From Rhinolophus ferrumequinum (Eukaryota > Chordata > Mammalia > Chiroptera > Rhinolophidae): a stretch of 64,000 nt of DNA. The notes under the pieces were generated by a model that did not search any database, had not been told where the DNA came from, and worked only from the letters and a program-made list of their open reading frames with translations. The stretch is taken from positions 17,490,795 through 17,554,794 of the forward strand of contig NC_046296.1 in assembly GCF_004115265.2 (NCBI RefSeq). The letters are read 5' to 3'. Each line of letters opens with the position of its first letter. Positions within the stretch are counted from its first letter, which is position 1. The position numbers and the translations under genes are program-made. Shown piece after piece: positions 30,301-41,879 of the stretch.

Positions 30301-33300
30301 TGAAGATGGAGTTGGCCTCGTTTGGTAAGGAAGACAGTGGATGGAACATGTTTTGTATAGGGATGCGGGGGGAGGGGGTGTATATTAGGAACTTGTTTTT
30401 GGATCTGTTAAATCTGAGGTTCTTTAAGACATTGAAATGGTGACCCACATTCCCATTCTCTCTCCTGCCTTAACTTTCCACTGAGTAGGCAATTGGGTAT
30501 GTGCTTCTAGAGTTCAGTTGAATAAAAGTATTTAAAGTCCTAAAACACCAAGGGAGTGAGTGGAAATAGAAGAAGAAGAAAAAAAAAAAAGTCCAAGGAC
30601 TGAATCATGGGGAGCTTAAACATTATGAGGTCAGGAAGATAAGGTGAAATGCAAATAGTGAGGTGGGTAGAAAGAAAACCAGCTGAGTGTGGTGGCCAGG
30701 AAGCCAGTAAAGTGCTTCAAGGAGGAGGGAGTGGCCCACTGAATCAGTGCTGCTTATGGGTCTAGAAAAATAAGGGCTGAGAAACAAACTGGATTTAGCA
30801 TGTGGAAATCGTTGACCCAACAGAGATGATAATTAACAGGATATATTTGGAAAGACAGTTGATAGAGTAGATTGTTTATTATACTAAGAAATAGCAGAAG
30901 AAAGAGCTGAATGAATAAAGGCCAGAAAGTGGAACACTTTTAATGCCAAGTTGGAGAGTTTTACTTTTATCTTATGGAAAAATTAAAAATAAAAGTATTC
31001 GTATGGGACTCTTGGCTAGGAATTTCAGACATATTGGATGTTTTAGCAGAAAGACCAACTAAGTACATCCTTAGGAAGAAGCCAGGGCAGGGAACACCAT
31101 ACAGCTTCAGCCCTATTTAGAATCTATATATTAAAATCCGATGTATCTGCATACTGTATACTACATCCAAATAAGACTCCTCAGGAGAAACAAAGAACAT
31201 CCAAATAGGACATGTTCAAAGAAAGGATAACTAAGCTGATAAGAGGGAATTCCATAAACTTGTAAAAACACACAGACAAGACCTGCATTCAGCCATACAT
31301 AGTTGGAAGGACAATGAGGGGACAGAATTAAAGTCTTGCAATCAAAGGAAGAAGGAGAGGAGAAACAGACCTAGTTTCTAGACATTAGACTTAAGGCAAC
31401 CTCTTGAAGAATAAAATAGGTCACATATTTAGGCCAATTAAAAAGAAATAAGGTTTCAGAACTTATTTCCCTGGAAGTAAGTTTGGGAGATGAGCTCAAT
31501 CTGTGAATGACTAAAGCATATGGCATTTAACTTGGGCAGGAAAGGTGCTGTCATCCTCAGCAGCCCAGCCTCAGATTCCGCAGTCAAACCAAGTTAACGT
31601 CCTTGGATATTCTAGCCTTGGTCCTTGGTCTTGGTTCACTGGCCTCAGACCTGGAAATGCCAGAAGCCAGAGAGCATCCAAGAATAAAAAGACAGTTATC
31701 CTCCCTAGGCGTGATAAGACCAGTTCTTTCTCCTCCCTGGTCCGTCTGACAACCCTAACAATCCTAACACCCTTCTGCTTCCACCCTCCCCCTGAGCTCT
31801 CCGCTCAGGTTCAGATCAGCCTTAATATCGACCGAAGAGTTCTCACCCCTACCTGTCTTAGCCTAACCCATCTATCAGTCCGGAGCCCACGGCCTTCACT
31901 GCTGTTCACCCGCCTGGTCATGTGCTTATGAAGCCACACAGCTGTGAAGTGTAGAGCCTTGGGAGTATCTGATGGTGTAACATCCTGCCACCAGGAACCT
32001 GCTGACTGTTGAAAAAGAAACCTTTCCCCTGGTCCTAGCTGCACCAGCCTTTCCCATTTGGTTCAAGACTGATCCTGACTCTGCTATTATCTTATCCTCA
32101 CAGAAAGTTGAGGAAGCGAGCAGCCAAAGCTTCGGCCCGACGCCCCAAGCCCCTTGGAAGGTAATGGGGCAAGAGCCCTGGGACCTCCTGCTCGCCCCTG
32201 TGGCCCCAGGAGGTGGATGGATGGAAGGCAGCCTATCCATGTCCATCCCCAAACCCAAGCTGGTGAATTAAGGACATGACTGGAAAATGGCAGGGCAGGG
32301 TGGGGGGCAGGCGTGGGAACGGGCAAGTTTTGATCTGAGGAAGCACAAGGAGGAAGTGATGTAGGAATGGCTGAGGGAGAGCCTCCTCATCCTTATCTTG
32401 CCCGCAGATAGTCTGGACCCAGCCTCCGCCACCTGCGTGCTTCTTCCCCTCCCCCCAGTCTGCACCTCCCTTAATTCACCCACATTCCCATTCTCTCTGC
32501 TGCCTTAACTTTCCTCTTATCTCCTCTCCCGTCACCCACCTGGACTGACATAACTAGATTTCTCATCACTGTTGCCGAATCCAGAGAGCAGCATGAGATC
32601 CTAAAATGCAGTTCAGTGGTTTGCTGCCGTCAGTGTGTGTGGCAACCTGGGCCGCCTTCACTTTCCCCCTTCTTTACACAGTCTGCATAAAGGATCCTTC
32701 CCAGAAACTGAAAAGCCACGCTCTGCCTTTCCTGGGCCATGGACCTAACCACTACCTCCACTAACTTCTTTCTCCTTTTTTCAGACCAATCACCAAGCGT
32801 AAAGTCAAACCCAAACCCCGAGTGGGCAGGGGGCCAATCAAGAGGTAAATAAAGTTCAGGCTGGGTGGAGAGGAGAGGGAGCACCTAGTGGTGAGTCCGG
32901 GCTTCGGGCTATGGTCAGGAAGGGGTCCGAGAGGCTTCCACCAAGAGGTGGAGAGGCAGCAGCAGCCATTGCATGCCACCTTCCAGATGATTCACTGAAA
33001 CGTAAAGTAAGGCCCTTATGTTGGTCTCTGGGGAATTATGCTTATCACAGGATTTTTGAAAATCTCTATATGAGTTCATCCTTGTTCCACATGCTCATTT
33101 ATCTTCCCCCCGTGAATTCTAGTAGATACTCTGGCACTTTTGTCCTTCAGATGCCACACTTGCCTCTCCAAGAAGTTGTTTCTCTATGTGATCAGTGTTC
33201 CTATCCTACCCTTATTGGATTAACGTTTAAAAATAAGTGCTACTGGCTTGGAGATAACGTTCGGCAGAATCAGATTGACAGCCCCTTCCTCTCTGGCCCA

Positions 33301-36300
33301 GCTGACACAATTAGGCTCCCAGTTCCATAATTTTCCTCCTGGGTTTCTCTATAACCTAAGGAAGTGGAAAGCTTCCAATCCCCGTGATTACATCTCACGA
33401 GGCTTCCAAAGGCCGTTTGCACATGCCGAGTCTCCCTGATAACTTCTTCAGCAGTGGTGGGGGTGCAGAGAATTCATCCCTTTCTATTAGCCCCTCCTGT
33501 CTTCAGCACGTTCTGGGATCACCCAGTGGTCCCCTGGTACCCCTCATTCCCCAGCTCCTCCCTCTAGCGGCTTCAAAGGAGCTTGGAATTTGGGGGTGTT
33601 CTTGTAGTGCCTTTTAGCTTAGGGTCATCTCTGCCCAACATGGTCATACTCTGGCCTTCCCAGACCCCCACATTAGAGTGCACACTGCCCTTTCTACTTT
33701 GTTAGTTGTGGGGAGAGGGGAGGAGGGAGTTCAGAAGAGAGATGTCTTTTTCCTGTGATGGCCCCCTTTGACTTTTATTTTCAGCCAAACAGGACTTTGG
33801 GAGAGTACCTGATCTCTTTGAGCATCAGAATCCACTTATCCTGAGCTTCCAAAGGTATTCTGCCAAGTCTCCAGGCTTCCTTTGTCTGCTGTGGTTATAA
33901 ATGTTTCCTCCTCTCTGTGTCTTCCTGGCCAATGGCTTCCAGTCGTCGTATTCCTTCCTTCCTCTGACATCAAGTGATGGGGCACATGACCGCAATAATT
34001 CACTGCCAAACCGACCTCCCAGGTCCACTCTACCAATACCAGGCCTTAGCTGATTCCCTTCCCTGCTGGGCTTAAACCAGCTGTTCTGGGAAGAATGTAT
34101 TGCTCTTGTCACACCCCTCACTGCAATCTCTCATTCCGTTGGTGTCGATAAATAAGTCTCCTCATTCTCTCAAGCATCTCCCTGCAGTGTTTCCAAGTTT
34201 TAACATCTCTGGTTTACTCCCATTTTCCTGTTGGGGTGGCTATAGAACATTCTGTTATGTTTAAATTGCAGAAGCACGGACTGCCTCATTCAATCCTCAC
34301 AGTGGGGCTCAGGCCTGGGGATGTCTTTACCATTCTGTTGTTCATATTCATTCTCCTTCTCTGGCCTTGTGGTCCCTCTAACTTTTGTCTGCCTTGCATT
34401 TATACATCTTCATCCCTACATATGCCCGTCTTTCGTGTGTCTGTCATCTGGTTTCCCATAACTGCCCATCATTCTCGGGCCTGCAGAGCCTCTGGCCTGG
34501 AAGGCCCTCTGGCCTCTAAGGAGTCATGTAGACCCAAGACTTACTCACTCCTCTGCATCCTGACTCATTCAGTTATTCCCGTGTCAGCACAATAGGAGGG
34601 GCTGCTCACTCTGGCTATTCAGGCTTCCTGTTTGTGTGAGCCGCCCCCTCCCGCCTGTCTCTTCCCACTGGGCAATCATAGCTTCCCATTCTCTTTGCAC
34701 AGCAGCCTCAGCTTCAGCCTCTGTTAGGGTTAGCAGCCTGAAACCATTTGGAACAAGGTTTCTGTCAAATCAAGTCAAGACTAGTCACCTGCCCATAGGG
34801 TTCTTCTGCAGCAGCAGTTCCCCAAGGACCCTCTGTCTGGGTAACCGAGGCTGTTTCCGCCTGGAAACTCACCATCCCCTTTGTCTCTGGAGGGCAACCT
34901 AGCGGAGAAGAGGAGAGAAGAGGGATAAAGCGGTCGTGAGAAGTTGGGGGGTGGTGGAGGCATGGAGCGGGAGGCGGGTTGTGGGCAAATAGGCCGGAGC
35001 ATTGTTTTACTCTACTGCTCCCCACTCCTGTCCCCCCAGGCTGCTGGCCCAGCGGCAGCAACACTCCTTTGGTCTGCATGGGGTGGCGTGCGTGGGCACG
35101 GAGGCCCACCTCTCCCTCTGCTTCTTGGAGTTCTATCGTGCCAATGACACTACCAGGTGCCCTGGGGGGGGCCCTGCGGTGGTGAGCTGTGTGCCAGGGC
35201 CTCTCTACGCAGCGTCCAGTGGCCAGAAGAAGCAACAACAGTCGAAGCCTCAGGGGGAGGTGTGTGAGACACTGACTGTGACCTTCCCCCCCAGGCGGAG
35301 AGCCCCCCTATCCTGGTCACCCCTGACTAAGCACAGCCCTGACCTTTGAGGACAGAGAGGAACCTTCCAGGGGGTGGGCCACAGACCCGAGACGCCCCCT
35401 CCCACCAGAGTCTCATTCATCTCCAGGTCTGCTCAGCCCTCTCTGCACTGGTGTTCCCATTCACGGCCACGGACACGCGTCTCTCTTCTCTACAGGCCCG
35501 GATGCGTCTAAAGGGTGGGGCCCACCCTGGAGAAGGCCGGGTAGAAGTCCTGAAGGCTGGCACATGGGGCACAGTCTGTGACCGCAAGTGGGACCTACAC
35601 GCAGCCAGCGTGGTGTGTCGGGAACTGGGCTTCGGGACGGCTCGAGAGGCTCTGCGTGGCGCCCGCATGGGGCAGGGTGAGGGGGACGAAGGTGGAAGGG
35701 ACAGGGAAGGAGGAGGGCCACACTCCTGGGGAGCACAATCCTTGGGAAAAAGGAGAGCCCTGGGCAGACAGCGAAGGGCCAATTACAACCTCATGATCTT
35801 TGACCTCTGACCCTAGGCATGGGTGCCATCCATTTGAGTGAAGTTCGGTGCTCCGGACAGGAACCCTCCCTCTGGAAGTGCCCCCACAAGAACATCACAG
35901 CTGAGGACTGTTCCCACGTCCAGGATGCCGCGGTGCGATGCAACCTACCCTACACTGGATTAGAGACCAAGGTCAGTCACGCTTTCCACCGTGGTTAGGC
36001 GTCTCCCGTCCTGTCCATTCCTGGTCACACTCTGCAGTGTGATGGCCCCTAGCCCACTGCGCCAGGCCCCTGCCCTCCTGCAGCTCCCTGCTAGCCTTTC
36101 ATGTGCCTCTGAATCACCCTGCAGCCACGTGCCTGCGAGACTCCCACTACCCCACCCCAAAAGCTCTCCCACCTCTTCCATTCTGTCACTACAGATCCGA
36201 CTCAGTGGGGGCCGCAGCCGATATGAGGGGCGAGTCGAGGTGCAAATAGGGGGACCTGGATCCCTTCGCTGGGGTCTCATCTGTGGGGATGACTGGGGGA

Positions 36301-37949
36301 CATTGGAGGCCATGGTGGCCTGCAGGCAACTTGGACTAGGCTATGCCAACCATGGCTTACAGGTGAGTGGGAAGGAGGGGCGGCAAGCCGGTATTTGGGG
36401 CAGAGGGCTGTGGAAATGAGTCCTTTGGCCCAGGAGGCTGGATAGTGGGGCCTCACAGAATCACCTACACATGTCCCCAGGAGACCTGGTACTGGGACTC
36501 GGGGAACATAACAGAGATAGTGATGAGTGGAGTACGCTGCACAGGGGCCGAGTTGTCCCTGGACCAATGTGCTCATCACGGCACCCACATCGCCTGCAAG
36601 AGAACAGAAACCCGCTTCACGGCTGGAGTCATCTGTTCTGAGAGTGAGTGAAGAGCAATCTAGGGAAGGGGCGTGCGGGGCCACCCCTTTCAGCGAGAGG
36701 CTGTAATCTGGTGGAGGGGTACTCCTTCCATCTGGAAAACCAGCCTCACCCACCACAGGCTGGAAGCACCCCCAGCGCCCCTGCCCCAGCAGTGACTGTT
36801 AACACGGCCCTTCCCTCCCTCCTGGCGCAGCCGCATCCGACTTGCTGCTGCACTCAGCACTGGTGCAGGAGACCGCCTACATCGAGGACCGGCCCCTGCA
36901 CATGCTCTACTGTGCTGCGGAAGAGAACTGCCTGGCCCGCTCGGCCCACTTGGCCAACTGGCCTTACGGCCACCGGCGTCTACTCCGATTCTCCTCGCAG
37001 ATTCACAACTTGGGCCGAGCTGACTTCAGGCCCAAGGCTGGGCGCCACTCCTGGGTGTGGCATGAGTGTCATGGGTGAGAGGATTAAGGAGAAGGGCAAG
37101 TCCACTGGGGACAGGGTTAGCCTACTGGGGGCAGGAAGGAAAACGGGTCCCCTTGTCCCTTATCCCCACAGGCATTACCACAGTATGGACATCTTCACTC
37201 ACTATGATATCCTGACCCCCAACGGCACCAAGGTGGCTGAGGGCCACAAAGCTAGTTTCTGTCTGGAAGACACCGAGTGCCAGGAGGGTGAGTTGGGGCC
37301 TAGAATGGACTACAGTATCTCCAGCCCACAGCCTCGCCTCACACTGACACGTGCCAAATCCCTTCAGATGTCTCCAAGAGGTACGAGTGTGCCAACTTTG
37401 GCGAGCAGGGCATCACCGTGGGTTGCTGGGATCTCTACCGGCATGACATTGACTGTCAGTGGATTGACATCACAGATGTGAAGCCAGGAAACTACATTCT
37501 GCAGGTGCCTGGGGTTTGAGATGGCCTGCTGTTGAGGGAGGAGTATTTATTAAAGACACCTTTGGATCATGTTGCCTTTCTCCCGCTCAGGTGGTCATCA
37601 ACCCCAATTTTGAAGTGGCAGAGAGTGACTACACCAACAACGCGATGAAATGTAACTGCAAATACGACGGCCACCGCATCTGGGTGCACAACTGCCACCT
37701 TGGTATTTGGTGGGCAGAGCAGCAGGAAGACTGGGGGATGGGAGGGAAAGGCCTCATTCTCTTCTTGTTGCTGTGCATTCCCCCCGACCTCCGGAGCCCC
37801 CAGCCTGTCCACCTCTACCCCCGCTTCCCCTCAGTGGGTCTGTTCTCCTGCCCAAACTGCCCATTCACCTTGCAGATGATGCCTTCAGTGAAGAGGCCAA
37901 CAAGAGGTTTGAGCGCTACCCTGGCCAGACCAGCAACCAGATCGTCTAA
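24354..37949 (+). CDS. LOXL3: LOXL3, lysyl oxidase-like 3
   Basis: Secreted copper amine oxidase that oxidises peptidyl lysine in collagen and elastin for cross-linking. Coding exons: 24354-24666, 26321-26484, 27147-27361, 35040-35259, 35496-35676, 35817-35971, 36195-36362, 36481-36643, 36831-37074, 37172-37287, 37368-37504, 37591-37702 and 37876-37949. They give 753 aa, the same as human. A signal peptide ([14 protein letters not shown]) is followed by four SRCR domains (about 44-145, 169-282, 307-407 and 417-525) and the catalytic domain. That domain has the copper motif WHECHGHYH, the LTQ lysine context [19 protein letters not shown] and the quinone tyrosine region [12 protein letters not shown]. 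All introns are GT-AG with matching phases. At the last junction the residue reads Asp (CHLDDAF) where human has Gly (CHIGDAF). Two extra in-phase basic exon candidates lie in the intron at 27362-35039 and are listed separately. Confidence 0.98.
25805..26040 (-). repeat. MIR SINE (reverse)
   Basis: The plus strand shows the inverted MIR core: GTGTGGTCTTAGGCAAGTTA, a CTTCTCTGAACCCCC block, and CACAATAAGTACTTGATTAA. Lies in the first intron after the LOXL3 signal-peptide exon. A smaller MIR piece is at about 24815-24900. Confidence 0.8.
26494..26548 (+). repeat. interrupted (CA)n microsatellite next to a splice donor
   Basis: CA-rich run starting about 10 bp inside the LOXL3 intron, just after the donor GAG|gtctgc at 26485. 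Confidence 0.9.
27585..27915. promoter_or_regulatory. CpG island inside LOXL3 intron 4 (by coding exon order)
   Basis: About 330 bp with many CpGs and GC boxes (GGGGCGGGGCG, CACCGCGCCGGTGCGG). It is isolated from any known gene start and lies 220 bp after the exon ending NAAFYR. Could be an internal promoter. Inferred from composition only. Confidence 0.5.
28000..29280. other. AT-rich intronic stretch of LOXL3, unassigned
   Basis: No exon or recognisable gene. It reads like an old decayed repeat, but I could not assign a family. Confidence 0.4.
29300..30830 (-). repeat. long L2 LINE copy (reverse), 1.5 kb
   Basis: Plus-strand order matches the inverted L2 3' half: GTGAACAAAACAGACAAAAA, TTTAAATAGAGTGGTCAGCG, GAATAGACTGTAAGGG, then AGAACCAACAGGATTTGCTG, CCAAGGTTTTTGGCCTAAGC, CAAGGGAGTGAGTG and TTCAAGGAGGAGGGAGTGG. 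The longest L2 remnant in the window. It carries a (TG)n at 29668-29691 and a SINE at 29948. Confidence 0.85.
29948..30063 (+). mobile_element. tRNA-derived bat SINE, short form
   Basis: Contains TAGCTCAGTTGGTTAGAGCG (A-box) and GGTTCGATTCC (B-box), then GTGAGCTGCGCCCTCC and an A-tail. It is flanked by the 10-bp duplication AATAGACTGT (29938-29947, 30064-30073), inserted into the L2 copy. The tRNA-like part is the best preserved in the window. Confidence 0.93.
32104..32160 (+). other. candidate cassette exon A of LOXL3 (57 nt, basic peptide)
   Basis: Lies between a good acceptor (TATCTTATCCTCACAG) and the donor gtaatg. Length 57 nt, phase 2 in and 2 out, so it fits between exon 4 (ends ..TAC AG) and exon 5 (starts G CTG CTG) without shifting the frame. 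In that frame it reads [18 protein letters not shown] plus an Arg at each seam, with no stop. Splice sites, phase and composition are seen. Use as an exon is inferred. Confidence 0.6.
32785..32844 (+). other. candidate cassette exon B of LOXL3 (60 nt, basic peptide)
   Basis: Strong acceptor (TTCTTTCTCCTTTTTTCAG) and donor gtaaat. Length 60 nt, phase 2 in and 2 out. In the LOXL3 frame it reads [19 protein letters not shown], with Arg at each seam and no stop. It can be joined alone or after candidate exon A. Together they would add 39 residues, about half Lys/Arg, raising the protein from 753 to 792 aa. They would fall in the second SRCR domain between NAAFYR and LLAQRQ. Confidence 0.6.
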
Positions 37950-38391
37950 GGTGCTACCGCCCACCTCTGCAAACCACCACTGGCCCCTAATGGCGGGGGT
38001 CTGAGGCTGCCATTACCTCAGGAGCTTACCAAGGAACCCCTGATGTCAGCAGGGCCGCCACACTCGGCCGGTGTGCGCTATGGATGTGGAGCTGTCAGGC
38101 AGAAGTTACCGCCCTCCTTCCTAGGCCAGCTGTCTGGATCTGTGGCCACACATGGGGAATCCTGGCTCCCAAGCCCAGCGCTGAGCTGAGCAGGCCACAA
38201 AGAGCAGCACCTGATTAACTGGCCAGAACGAAAGCAGCAGCAGCTCATTCTCTTGAAGAGGGAGGTCAGAATGGTCAGCTGCAGTATCTCCCCAGTTCAG
38301 GAGTATACAGCTTTACCTCTAGCCTTTGTGTGGGGAAGAAGATCAGCGCCTGCCCCCTCATTTTTGACTATAACATGTTGCTAGGTATAAT

Positions 38392-38397
38392 TTTATT
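38392..38397 (-). terminator. HTRA2 poly(A) signal AATAAA (minus strand)
   Basis: Reads TTTATT on the plus strand, about 175 bp past the HTRA2 stop codon. Confidence 0.7.
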
Positions 38398-38400
38398 TTA

Positions 38401-38406
38401 TATAAA
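38401..38406 (+). terminator. probable LOXL3 poly(A) signal, variant TATAAA
   Basis: No AATAAA or ATTAAA was seen on the plus strand between the LOXL3 stop and this point. TATAAA is a known weak variant, and a GT-rich stretch (AGTGTTTTTGTGA) follows it. Confidence 0.5.
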
Positions 38407-38570
38407 AAGTGTTTTTGTGATTCCTCGGAGCCCAGGGATTGGTGCTGGTGGTTGAAGGGACCTGCCCCCCACACTGGTTCATTTAATCCTCTGTCCAGGT
38501 GCCCTCAGAGCCTAGGCCAAGAAAGCAAAGTGGAAATCAGAGCAACAGCCTAATACTCTTGCTGATCCAT

Positions 38571-41500
<2,930 letters not shown>

Positions 41501-41879
41501 CAGCTCCGCCTCGGCTGCCTCCTCGCCCGCCCTACACAGAGGCGGCGCCCTGGATGGACGTGAGCTGGCGGACCGTGGGACGCGTGGCACGCTGGTACCT
41601 GAAGTCCTCTAGAAGTGCACGCCGGGACCCGGATTATTCCGGGAGGCCGACTCCGCCCCCGCCCCGTGAATGCCGGGAATTGTGGTCTCTGAGGGACGCG
41701 AGCACTGAGGTGTCCCAAGGGCCCGCGAGGCATGCTGGGGCCGCTAGCCCTTCCGGGGCGCCTCAGGATTTCGGGTCCTGGCACCCGAGGCCCACGCCGG
41801 AAGACTCCTCCTTCCCAGAAGCCCCTGCGGCGGGGCACGAAGATGGCGGCAGTGACCAAACACCCCTAAAGCAGCCGCG
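41501..41879. promoter_or_regulatory. bidirectional promoter of HTRA2 (-) and AUP1 (+)
   Basis: 379 bp between the two start codons, CpG-rich and without a TATA box. It holds a ZNF143-like site (plus strand AATGCCGGGAATTGTGGT, 41669-41686), a second half-site GCATGCTGGG (41730-41739), a GC box (CCGCCCCCGCCCC, 41654-41666) and a YY1 site AAGATGGCGGC (41840-41850). Matches were made by eye to known consensus sequences. Confidence 0.8.
41843..41869 (+). other. possible upstream ORF of AUP1 (8 codons)
   Basis: ATG GCG GCA .. TAA encodes MAAVTKHP and ends 10 nt before the AUP1 start codon. Its ATG is inside the YY1 motif. It is translated only if transcription starts upstream of 41843, which is not known. 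Confidence 0.45.

Noticed and set aside
31545-31931. 128-codon open frame in LOXL3 intron upstream of the cassette exons
   Set aside because: No domain, no splice site in LOXL3 phase, and biased composition. Kept apart from the two supported cassette candidates.
32911-33010. Possible third LOXL3 cassette exon near ACGTAAAGTAAGG
   Set aside because: The acceptor-like CCAG before ATGATTCACTGA leads to a stop at once in the LOXL3 phase.
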